From positions 93,840,490 to 93,904,489 of the forward strand of contig NC_066315.1 of the NCBI RefSeq assembly GCF_022539315.1: a DNA stretch of 64,000 nt, in the 5' to 3' direction. The notes below the pieces were generated by a model that saw only the letters and a program-made list of their open reading frames with translations, was not told the origin of the DNA and did not search any database. Each line of letters begins with the position of its first letter. Position 1 is the stretch's first letter. Source of the stretch: Serinus canaria. Taxonomy: Eukaryota; Chordata; Aves; Passeriformes; Fringillidae. A program made the position numbers and the translations under genes. Positions 25,320 through 36,890 of the stretch are shown here, piece by piece.

Positions 25320-28300
25320 TGTTTCTCTCCACAAATCCTACAAGTTTGCTAGAGCAATAAAACAGGATTTCACCGTTCTAACCTCCATAGCAAACATGAC
25401 TAACATTACACAATTCCAAATATAGAGAAATAGGGGAAGGGGTACATTTATTTTTGCACATAAACAAGAAATTTAAAAACAAAAACTATTTAAAGTCACA
25501 ACAAAAAAAATGTTATTAATTGTAATTGTGCACAATGCTAACATGAATGTTTATCTGTGCGTATGAAAAAACACTTAATTACAACATTATAAACTCAATA
25601 GGTATGAATTTGTTAAATATTATTATTTTTAATTACATAAAATTTATTGATGGAAAAAAAAAGAAACAAACCAGCAACAACAACCAAAACAAACCCAACA
25701 CACCCCTTGTTTTAAGAATATATCTGTCAGTTCAACTGAATATTTGGAGTGCTCCCAGAACTTCTCAGGCCCACACAAGCCCATTTTCAAGGTGAAGGAA
25801 GGTTGACATCAACATACCTGAGACGTGTAACAACAATACCCAAAACTAACCTAACTGTATATGCTTTTTGCAGATATAACATAAAGACATAAATATGAGT
25901 GCAACACCAAGCAGTATTATCTTTGCACATTTTCTCCATTGTCCTGAAAAAACCCATTATTTGTTTAATTGTAAGGTTTTTTATCAGAACTTCTTTAGTT
26001 ATAAATAAGACTTTTAAACTGAGTTCCAAGTAGTAACATCTGCAGTGTCCAGAAAGCATCCCCAGACAGAAAAGTACCAGCAGAAAAACACCAAAAAATA
26101 GACAAAAACATACATGTCCCTTTCTTTAACAAAAGGGAAGCAGCTGGCTATTACAGTTCTGGAAGATTCTGTGACTTGTTTCTGAGGGAAGGTTAAGTCA
26201 TTTGAGTAACTTTCAGTCTCTAAACATTGCAGTGTATTTTATAATTGAGTATTTACTAGCTGGATCAACTGCAGTGAATTACACCTTAGAAAAAAACAAT
26301 TCCTTGTAGGATTCATTATATAAATTCCAGTTTCTCTGTTTCACCCGAAGTTGTTAACTTCTGAGGGCATTCCTGCCAGGAGGCCAAGATCTCCCAGAAG
26401 CACCATTGCTGCCAGGCTCTTGTTTCAGTGGCATGGTGGAGTGGAGGCCCTGGAGGATGCAAATTCAAATAAACTTCCTCAAGCAAACTGCCATGAAGTC
26501 TCAGAAAATTTGCTAGGTAAGAAGGCAGGAAACAAGTTGGAAGTTTGCACTTCCTTAGAATGTTTCATTTTGGGCAAATCCACATTCCTTAAAGAAAAAG
26601 TTGATAAAATGTTTTTTAACAGGTTCCTTGTCGCTCAGCCAGGTTTCTGGAGGAAATGAGAAGTAATGAAACCTTGCTTGGAGATCCTAGTCTAGAAGCT
26701 GGTCACCCTTAGGGCCGGAGCTGCTCTCTGTGAACTGGGCAATAGCCTGTTCTTTAAATCTGACTACAGGGATCAGTTTCGTGATCTGAAATAAAGCAGC
26801 ATCCAGTGCCGACCCCGAGGTGCACAATAAAGGTCTGTCAGGGGAGATACACGTAAAGATGGGCTACGCACAACTTAACAGTGGAGTACAGTTTGTGTTT
26901 GCTCCTGCTCAACAGGAAGCTGCAGGAGCAAGCCCTGTTTTTACAGACCTCTGCACTGCTACAATGGTCTGCTGTTCAGCTACCAATAAATGGGCTTGGG
27001 AGAGCAAGAAATCACTGTAAGGCTAAAGTTTAGATTAATCACTGTCATTCTTCTGCTTTACTGGGGCTTTACTGTTGTTTTAGGTGCTTTTGGTTGTGTT
27101 GTGGATTTTTAAAGAACTGGGTTAAGTACAAAGGCTAAGATTAGCCAACAAATACTGACTCTGAGAATACTAGTTCCCTCAGTTTGGCTAGCTTCCTACT
27201 GAAGCCAAGTGTTTTGAAAAAAATGAATCTGTCTTTATAATTTTAAGACTTTTCTGCATAGGGGTTAAGATAAAGCCTGTGGTAATCCTAATGGAAATCT
27301 CCAAGCCCACTTTTAAATCAACAAGCTGAAAAAATAAAGTAGGAGCTATAGAAGACTTGGGTTGAAACCCAATGGTATCACTTTACTTATGTCCAATTGA
27401 ACTTTCTGACAGGAAGACCTGGGTAGATCAGCATTCACTGCAGGAAATGGTCACTTATTACAAAAATGTTACAAAAACTTCTTTTTCTAGGGACAAAAAT
27501 ACAACATGTAGTATTGAGGAACTCTCCAGCAGTTCCTCATCAACAGGGTACTAGCATTGTTAAAAAAAAAAAAAAGTTACTGAGCAATTCAACATAGGTT
27601 TTCTTTCCCTGAAGTGTAGCCATATAGCACATCTCCTCTAGACATTCAAAATCTGAATAATTGGGTCACTTGGCCTGTGTGAGTAACCTATTTTACTGTC
27701 ATATTTATATAAACAAACAATTATACTTAATAATCATTCATGCTACTTGACTTATTCATCTTATCAGGTAACAGAACATGCACCAGCAATATAAAAGAGC
27801 CATGACAAAAACTTATCACCTATCCTTCAGCTGTATACAGAAGTACTGGAGAGAATGAAGATAAAACAGATTTCCAAATTCACACACACTTCCCAATATT
27901 GAAGGTCAAGCAGGATAGGATGGGAGCAATTCCTGCTTCCACACCAATAGATATCAGTAATGGCAGCTTCTGTCACTAGAAGATGCATCAGTGAGCTGTA
28001 CGGGCAGATCAGTACTTGGGTGCTGGTGGCAAGGAGCTGCTAAGATGGGGAAGGTGACATACTTGTGATAAAAAATATTCCATTAGTCACTACTAAATAT
28101 TCATTTTGTGCCAAATTTGTGGTAATTTTGAGTAACAGCACTGCTGATGTCTTAGTCTACATTATACCAAATACATATCTGCACCACAAATGCCATGTTT
28201 AAACCTGGCACTCTGGTTTGCCTCAATGTGCTGATGACCCAGGAAACACCATGAGAGAGTAAGAATTGACAAACCAAGCCCAAAAAAGCCCTGTAATTCT

Positions 28301-28424
28301 GCAAACATTTGTGTTAGCAAATTCTGTCTTCTCATGATATTATCCTCATGAGTTATTCAGTACCCAGCTGAAATTTCCATTGCACAGAGCATTTCCTCTA
28401 CTGTGAGGACTGACAAACACAACC

Positions 28425-28425
<1 letters not shown>
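25320..28425. other. Non-coding DNA, no gene seen
   Basis: Anonymous sequence. It includes an A-rich patch with CAA and AAAC words at about 25655-25700 and A13 at about 27562-27574. Frames reach at most 102 codons (26351-26659 plus) and are not recognised. Confidence 0.6.

Positions 28426-28468
<43 letters not shown>
28426..28468. repeat. (CA)21 microsatellite
   Basis: Forty-three bases of uninterrupted alternating A and C. It is the purest and longest dinucleotide array here that could serve as a polymorphic marker. The Cys-Val run predicted on the minus strand is a translation of the array. Confidence 0.95.
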
Positions 28469-28472
<4 letters not shown>

Positions 28473-28689
28473 GGAGCCTTTCTTTCCATCAGGGCACTTA
28501 TCGGGTCTTTTTTTTTCTTTCCTCCCCAGACACCTATCTCCACAAAACTTTCAGGAACAGAGGCCGTAACCTGAAGTACTATAATAAGGTGTAAATCATG
28601 TCTCAAAGACAGATCGATCAAAGTAGGGGAAGGTAGTAGGTTGTTCATCTCTCGAGGATTTAAGACATTACCTTCAAATGAAAAAAAAT

Positions 28690-29050
28690 AAGCATTTTAA
28701 AATTTCGTTTTCTTTTCACCTAAGGCCCTAGCAAACAGTATAAATTTTCAGCAGCCATATCTATTTTTCAGTGGCTAAACTGGCAAATGTTTCTGAGCAT
28801 TGCCATATTTCACAAACCGTGAGGGGTTTTCTGCTGTAGTTTTGGGCCCAGTGAGATTCAGAAAGTACAAAAGGGCACATAAGATGCTGTACGTTTTATA
28901 CCCAGTAAACTCTGATCTGCGATTGATTTACACAGTGTGCTAAGTCTTTATTTCTTTTCCTTTAGCTTGGCAACATAATTTCACTTTGATGGTCAGCCTT
29001 TCAATTAATCAAAGTGGACACAGCATTTGCAGCTTCTTTTGAAGTCAAAA
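28690..29050. promoter_or_regulatory. Candidate regulatory block with inverted TCF/LEF pair
   Basis: CACTTTGAT at 28982-28990 and its exact reverse complement ATCAAAGTG at 29008-29016 are separated by 17 bp. Each contains a TCF/LEF core (CTTTGAT), the DNA target of Wnt/beta-catenin signalling. Upstream lies TGATTTAC, a MEIS/PBX or HOX-cofactor-like word. The surrounding sequence is non-repetitive. A Wnt-responsive enhancer is plausible but is inference. Confidence 0.35.
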
Positions 29051-31589
29051 AGAATAGTGTGCTCAGGACCTCTTAAAATGAGACCACTTATTTAGGTACT
29101 TAAAGATGGCTGTCAACACCTAACTCCAGTCTCCTAAGTTTGAAATTGCTGACTTTAGTAATTTGCCCAAGGAAAGTGAAGCTGGGGCACAGAGAGACTA
29201 CACAAAATCTTACCTCTCATGACCAAGAAGTCCTTGGCTCTTAGTTATAAGTGCAGACAAAGCTCTCTTTTGACTGGTTTGCCCGTACTGAAACTCAATT
29301 CAAGTACGCAGAAATAGACCATTTCTAAAACGCTGGTTTGGTCAGAACTGTTTTCTAGTGGGATCTTATGTCCAACTGCAATTATGTGATAATGGAATCC
29401 AGACATGGATTTACAAAAATCAGAGGAACATGGCAAACTTATAAGGCATTTCTCTGTGCTTGACTACTCAGATGAATTGCATCCAGGTCAGCTGAGCACT
29501 GGCTGTACCGTGCTTAATTTCAATGCCCAGAGGCAGACTGCCTGATAAAGGAAGCAGTGGCAGACATTGCAGCCCAGCACACAAGCCAGCAACACACCTC
29601 CTTTGTAGAAGCGTTAACGTATTCACAAGACCTCTTCTCATAAACTAAGAAGGGCTGGAGCATTAATAAAGTCTAGGAAAAAAGAATTAGCATCAGGGTG
29701 GAGCTGATTTTCCAGTCCCATGTCTTTTTTCCCTCAGTTATGTGTCAAACAGCTTGTCTGTGCTGACATGCAAGTGTAGCTGGCATAGGTGATGGGAGAT
29801 GATGTGCTACATGAAGGAGACCACCAGAGTTCATATCGGGGCCGTGGTGGGCTGGTTCCTGGTTGTTGGGCCACAGCGAGGCCCAGAGCACCACACTGCA
29901 GCGGCGGCTGCTCCCTACCCTCGTTAAATCAAAGCAGCAGCAGCATGCCAAACAAATGCTTTGCTTTGCTTGACACACCTTTTAAGAGAAGTACATGAAC
30001 TACAAAGGTCCAGGGAGGAGTTATGGTGCTAGAAACAGGGAAATGGATTGTACTTTGTAAACTTGCAAGAGATCACAAAAAGCCATAAGCACTTTTTCCT
30101 TCTGTTTAGAAATACATCTTACTCTTCAGTTGTAACACATAATACATTACATCAGAGTATTGCAGGTAAAATACTTGCTTTGTAAAGTTTTTGGTGTGTA
30201 CTGACTCCCAATACTCCTTTCTCCAATAGAGAGAAAGAGAGTTCAAAATAAACTCAATATTTAGATAACTACAAGCATACACTGCCATTCATCTAATGCT
30301 AGTCCACCTTTTCTTCAGAAAAGTATTCTGCACTTCATATATATTATGAAACATTCCTCCACCACAGTATTTTTGATCCCACTAGCACTTGCAATGGTAG
30401 ACCAGATTTTTAGGCCTATGGCCCTTAACAAAAACAATAAAAAATAAAAATTCCTCAAAAATTTTCAAAATGAGGAGAGAAGGAAGCAACTCAGGAAGCA
30501 CAGAAATGGCAGCACACCCCCACCACAGAATAAAATTTGGATGATGCTGTGCTTCAGTGTCACAAGTAGAAATATAATCAAAAGCTTTCATAGCTGATGT
30601 ATGTCTCCACCTACAAAATGTAATACTCTTACAATCAGGTATTTTCAAAACTCACTGATATCTAATTTTTACTCAAGACTTCATCTTTTGCATTCGGCGT
30701 TTATTATTTTTAAAAGTTTAGATTGCATCAGTAAGAACACAGGATGTCCTAAAATGTTACATTTCATACATTTTCAATTCTGCCTAAAATACTCAGTTCA
30801 TTTCCCTCTCAAGTCTCAACTTCCACAACAGCAACCACACAGCAAATTTTCACAATAAACTGAGACTTACAGGGTACTACTGGTTGACAGTTGAAGTTCA
30901 AAAAAATTTATACCACAACACTACAGTACTCCCTGCACTAGCAAACAGGCAAAATGTAAAATAAGATTCTCTAGGTGATCTGTAAAAGAGAGAAGTGTCA
31001 ACCAGTCCATATTATAAAATTCTTGAAACTAAGAAATTGCAATTTTTAAACAGAAATTCTTGAAATGAAAATAGAAGCAAATTGAATAACCTGTTTAATT
31101 AACTCTAACACAGTCGCCTAGGATAGCAGCTAGCCTAGGACTCAGAAGTTTATCAGGGGAAAGAAATGACAATGTTTAGTATACCACTCTGAAAGGGACA
31201 GGAACAAAATACTGTTTCCCATCAAATTTGCTTGTAAAACATGTATGCTACCTCAGATAAACAGTCACATGCCGAAATAATCTGCAAAGCCTCATCACAA
31301 ACACCACCAAAACTATCTATCTTAAGAAGTAAATCACTTTTAAGACAACTGAACTTGTAGGAACACTGCAAACAGGTGTGTCCCTTAACATTTATTCCAT
31401 AAAAGTTCCTGTGAAAAGACAATCTTAAGTGATCAGTGTCATTTGGACGTGTTGCATCCAGCCTAATAATTAATGGTGCTTAGGCTTAGTAGAACTGCTT
31501 TGTGGGTGTATCTTAGAGCCCAATAAAGCCCACTTACACAGATTAAGAAGATGATCAAAACATATTACACCTCCCAGTCTTCACATACT
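29051..31589. other. Non-coding DNA, no gene seen
   Basis: Anonymous, moderately AT-rich sequence with a GC-richer patch around 29790-29945 that is not CpG-rich enough to be an island. Frames are at most 88 codons and overlap on both strands. Confidence 0.6.
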
Positions 31590-31619
31590 TTCCTCTTGTA
31601 CCTCGAGGTACAAGAGGAA
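31590..31619. repeat. 30-bp perfect palindrome centred on CTCGAG
   Basis: The 15-base left arm TTCCTCTTGTACCTC is followed immediately by its exact reverse complement, with the centre between 31604 and 31605. Symmetry ends at both sides (T opposite T). CTCGAG occupies 31602-31607. A spacer-free palindrome of this length is not expected by chance in 64 kb. It could extrude as a cruciform or fold into a tight hairpin in RNA or single-stranded DNA. Confidence 0.95.
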
Positions 31620-34354
31620 TCAGAAATCTCTGAACCTTATATAGAATCAAAAGCAGAGGTTGACCAGTATCACAAAGTATTTCTCAGCTCAGCAAACTCA
31701 ATGTAGTTCATTGTAGGCTGTTCCATTCCCTTCTTACGCAATCTGCTGAACATCTATGTTGTGTTTTACTGTGTGCTCTGTAAACAATATTACGCAAAAC
31801 CACAAAGTAGCCAACAACACAGCATAAAAGCAAAAGACTTGCTCCAAACAAACACAGCTCACCTTCCCTTCTCTCTGCAGGCAGGGAGAGTGTCCTGCTC
31901 AGAACATTTCACCACTGGGTCAAGAGAAAGAAAAGGTGAGACAACTGCAGCAAATGCAAGGCAGACAAAATTAAGGGTATCTTTAAACACATGAATGTGG
32001 AACAGGTAAGCAGATGTATGCTGCCATGGGCATAGATCCCACAAACAATCTGTGGAAATATTTGCTCAGCCTATTCAGTTCTGCAAACTGTGTCATGATT
32101 TGTATCACATGTGAGCAAATAACTCACAAATAGAGATTTATAAACAAACTGCTTACTGAAAATCACCTACTCAAGTCCAAGAGGCACATTTAAGCAGGAA
32201 CAGAGCAACGGCCCTTCATCAAGCATCTGTGCCTTTAGCTTCTACATTTGTGTGGTCTAACACAATTCCTGAAAGTGGATAGCTCACAGTGAGTCAATCT
32301 GGCTATGACACTGGAAAATAAACATTTACACAAACAGTTTTATATGCACCACAACTAACCAGTCAGTTTGCCATTACTTGGATGTTTAAAGTTTAGAAAA
32401 TACACTGTAATCTCTATTTGTTCCTTGCTTTAAAACAAAACACACAAACTCCACCAAAACTTAAAAGGGGTAATACTAAAAGCAGCATTAAAAATATGAA
32501 TGTGATGAAATCCAAAAACGCTTCTTCACATCACACACAAGCCAGGGCACACAACTTACATATGTATGCAGATGATTATAAAGAAAGATTTTACATCACA
32601 TGAAAATTAACTTGTGTTTTATAGAATAAAGATTAAAATAATCACCTAGAGCTCCCTTTCTTGATCCGTGGGATGTTTTCTATTGCAGTAATGATGTCAT
32701 CTTTTTAACAGTATTTACTATTTCTAACCCATTTCACTGTTGCTACACCTTTCCACCACCTCCCTGTTCCCAAGCAAGGCATCTCCTTGGCAGTGTACAC
32801 TTGCCCCCAGGGAACTGACCCCCTACTTTGGAAGGCTGAGATCAGACAGCATGGGTGTCCTGCACAAACTGTGCTTGTTGATTTTCACTTTTCTTGTTTT
32901 CTCCTGCTGTCTCTCTTAAAACTATTCCTCTGCTCCAAAAGCAGCAATTCTTTTTTCCTCTGGATTCTTCTAATAAACCTCACCAGCTGCCCTCCAAGGC
33001 AACTGATCTCTACTTCTGTCAAGCTCAAAGGCTGCAAATGCTACCTCATATCTGAGGAAGAGTTAAAAATGCCTGAAGTTTATGTGTCTTTTCCAAGGGT
33101 ATCAGCTGTTCAATTACGAGGTATTATCTCTCCCTACAAACCTAGCCACTGAATTTTCCATGCTGTATTGCTCATCAAAAAATTGTGCTATGGTTTCTTC
33201 TGTGCTCCATGGCAGCCATATATCAAGGAGCATTGGGAGAAGCTCCACTGGAAGGAGATACCAAATTATTTGGGTTAAACATTCCCAGTCATGTTACAGA
33301 GTGGTGAAAAAGAAGAAGAAACTGAATGGAATTAAACTTTCTATTACAAATTGCAGCTCCCTGTATAAAGAAAATCGCATGCCAGGAGTCCAAAGAGTTA
33401 GGATGCAACTTCCCCTTTTATCAATACTTGCAGGAAATCACTCACCTTTTTATGGAAAACAATGAACTTTTTTGATACAATGGTGACCCAGATTAGAAGA
33501 GTAAATGGAAAAAAGTATGAAAAAAAAGACTTTTTATTATTCCTTGCAATCAAAATGTAAAAATTTAAATGATCTGAAAAAGCACCTCTTTATTAAAGAG
33601 TTGATGAAAGTGTGGGTCAGTACTATTATCCTTTTAAATTAATAAAAAAATCCTTATCTTTTAAAATTCAGAAGAATGATGTATATTTAAAATATTCTGT
33701 AATTACTGCAAAAGTATTAATTAACAGTTCATGGATGCGTAAGTAGTGAGATGGAGGAATGAGCCAACTACTCACTATAAATATAAGCTTAAAAAATCAT
33801 TTTATAGCATTTTTGTAGCTGTATGATGTTAGGCAGGTCATAACACTAGTACTTTTCCTCTGAAAACCTAATAATTATTAACCTTTTTAATTTTTAAACT
33901 GAATATTGACTTTGCAATAAATTGGAGTGAGTTCAATCTTACAGTCAATTCCAAACATGAAAGAGTTTCTCTTTCAGCTACACTGACCATTAGCACTAAT
34001 TTAGAGATATTTTCTTAGGCTTGACTCAAAGAGAAGTCTGAATTATCTTACTGCAAACGATTTCAAGTAACAGCACAATAATTCATATATAAAGTGCAGA
34101 ATTATAGATACATAAAATCACTATTTTCTCTACCAAACTGTAAAAGGATATTAGAAGTTATTCCAAATTGCATGGGAATGCCTTAATGTACACAAAACAA
34201 TCTTCCTTCCACAGTAAGACCCAGAGGTATAGAGGAAAAGTATGAGATAACAACAATTCTGTTAACTTCAGCCCTTCAGGAAATGCAGTGGATCTGCTTC
34301 TATATTTTAGGAATATTTTGTTCAATTTTTTTTGTTACCTTTTCAAAACAAACC
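31620..34354. other. AT-rich non-coding DNA, no gene seen
   Basis: No repeat family, CpG cluster or convincing exon is recognised. Two overlapping plus-strand frames (32787-33152 and 33082-33465, 121 and 127 codons) have no recognisable domains and no supporting context. Confidence 0.6.
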
Positions 34355-34371
34355 AAAAAAAAAAAAAAAAA
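34355..34371. repeat. A17 homopolymer
   Basis: Seventeen uninterrupted A residues following AACC. No retroelement body is recognised upstream. Confidence 0.88.
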
Positions 34372-36625
34372 GCTTTCTGGTTAGATTTGATAATTACTAG
34401 TTCTGCATGCCATCCTTCAACTCCCAGAAATGTCCCTCTTGTCACCAGAGGAATCTGAATCACAGTGTAGTTAAGAAACTCCCTCTTGCTCAGCCCATGG
34501 AAGGCTGGTTCTGGTCAGGCAGAGATTCCCTGCTCCTTCAACCATTCCCTTCTCTCCCCTTTGCAATACTGAGCCAAGGTTGCACCCGCACACACAATGG
34601 GAAGGATTGCAACTTCTTATCCTGGGAACCCAAAGGGAGGAAGGAAGAGGTGGTGGCAGGGGTGCATTTCCTGTGTAGGACAGGCTGGAGAAATTAGTCA
34701 ACAGACTAAGGAGAGGGTGAAAGATCCAGGGGTCCATGAGAAAAACACTTGTGGCACATGGGATGTGGGGACCTGATCTGGGAGGGGACAACTCGCTTCA
34801 ATGGTGTGAGAAACCAGCTAGGCAGCTAATGGGGTAAGAGACGCTCTCCAAGGAGCTGTAAAAGCCAGAACCAATGTGGCTGGAATTTGCAATGACAGGA
34901 TTTCAACGGGGTGTGGACCAATACATTCAGCTACACGTTGGTGAATGAGCTAGAGAAGAGCTGGTAAGAAAAGGGTGGGTAGAGGAAGCAAAACATGGCA
35001 GAAATAAGATTTTATAATAGTAATATAGGAATCTTTCTAAAAAGTACAACTCAGAACTTCTCTATTTCATACTAACTTCTCCATGGACACAGAGCTGCCC
35101 CAGTGGTGCAGAACACTCCTTCCAAAATCTCTTTAGCAACAGAGGAAAAAATATTAATCATGCAGATAGTCACAACCTTTTTGTATAACTGCACTCCAGC
35201 ACAGCATCCACAATATTGCCAGAATCTGGGTACAAATTCACTCCTTAATGCTGTGCCAGACTCCTTTTTACTGTCAGGAAACTCACACCCCAACAGCTTT
35301 ACACACAGGAAATCCAGAGTATCAGATAATATATTTATGAGGCCAATATTAACTTCATACTTCAGAAACAATATATAAACAACATTTTCTATGTGTTTAT
35401 ATATATGTATGAAGACAGAAACCTCCTCCAAACAAACCCTGAAGCACTGTCAAGAAAATTATTTCAGGATATGTTTTTCATGTAGACAGCAAACACCACA
35501 TGGTCCAAAAGATCATTTGTGTCACACAGTGTCATATGTCTATTTAACTAAATGATGGGAATATCAGTTTGATGTTCTCTGGTATATAAAAAATAAATAA
35601 ATAAAGGAGGGGGGAAAAAAAGAAAACACAAAAAAAACCCTAAAAAACATTGTTCTCTAATTATAAGTATAAAATCCTGTAATGGATGTTCATCAAAAGC
35701 ATAAAAATAATCACTACACAGATTTTGTAAATTTGCTGACAGTTTAATTTTTAATAAACTGTCAGGAATCTGGCATGTAGGAAATAAATCAGGAAAGAGA
35801 AAACTCATTAAATTAGGGTCTGCAATGGAGGCATTTCTGGAGAAGCAACAACCTGCCGGAGTCCTCCCACCAAGCTCCCAAATGTTATGTGAAAACCTTG
35901 CTAGTCTCGAAGTGACCAACCTTGCATTCTGATTACATGCCCTCCAATTTCTAAGGCTCTAGACATCAATATAATGCAATTCTTGTGTCATTCCAACCTT
36001 CCAACACACCAACATCTCCCATGTCTATGCCCTCAGCAGGTTTTCAAAACTACAATTTCATTTTGTGTGTGTGTGTGTAGCCAGGTCAATAATGAAAATA
36101 TTTAATAAGATCTATCCTAGTATAACCTTCAGAGTAATCACCTACTAGACTTCTCATTACTTTTTTAATGCCCTTTGCCAAATCTGAGAGCCTGATTTTT
36201 ATCAGTCGTCAGTAGAGCCTTACACTTCTTGTTCACTAAAAAGAGACAAATTTCCTGCTGATCAATACTTCCCCCCATTTTTTAGGCTGTCTGTTCACAC
36301 CTATCCTTCTTTTTAAGGTGGTTACTCATCATCTGAGGTCTACGGCACTTTCCTTCTAAGGTTTTTAATCTCATGAGCCAGATGCTTAGGCTGTGCTCTG
36401 CAGGCCCTTGTTAACCTTCAAAGAGAACACACACTTCTTCGCATGAAGATGTACTTTCCACAGCAGTCATTGGCAAGAAGCCAACAAAAAAGATCTAGGA
36501 AAGCTCTTATAGCTGTTACAGCTCAAAAATAATTTTAAGAATATTGTTAATCTTAGGAAAATATGGTATCCCATTCTTTCAAAAAGAAAAAGAAGTAAGA
36601 GCTCTGTGTATAATCAAACCATCTC
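34372..36625. other. Non-coding DNA, no gene seen
   Basis: Anonymous sequence with a short (GT)7 at 36065-36078 and a purine-rich AT stretch at about 35588-35630. Just after the GT repeat, 36079-36160 faintly resembles an ancient CR1 or L3 fragment but is too diverged to call. Confidence 0.55.
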
Positions 36626-36647
36626 AAAAAAAAAAAAAAAAAAAAAA
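36626..36647. repeat. A22 homopolymer
   Basis: Twenty-two uninterrupted A residues, the longest homopolymer in the window. There is no recognisable retrocopy upstream and no matching target-site duplication was seen. Confidence 0.92.
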
Positions 36648-36836
36648 GAAAATAATGTATCCCTCCGTCAAGAGACCAAATTTTTCATTGAGCTATTCCA
36701 ATTTAAAAATAACAAAAACACAGATTTGTACTTGGCTTCTGCTTCTACTTAAATCTGAAACTATTCTGGATTAGGAGAATTGTTTGATCCAGAAAAGGTC
36801 CAATTACACAAACCAAACTGTCAATGAAGGATGAAC

Positions 36837-36890
36837 TGGCTGCATAGTGCCAGACATTCCGTGAACGATGCAGGTGGCTGCATAATGCCA
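36837..36890. repeat. Imperfect 16-bp direct repeat
   Basis: TGGCTGCATAGTGCCA at 36837-36852 recurs with one change at 36875-36890, offset by 38 bp. It may be a small local duplication. Confidence 0.6.

Noticed and set aside
28620..28650. AGGTAGTAGGTTGT matches part of the let-7 microRNA
   Set aside because: There is no complementary arm within hairpin distance on either side, and the 5' U/G and 3' bases differ, so it is a chance match.
36079..36160. Possible very old CR1/L3 fragment after the GT repeat
   Set aside because: Only a word resembling AATAATGAAAATATTTAATAAG is suggestive; the remainder is too diverged to assign by eye.
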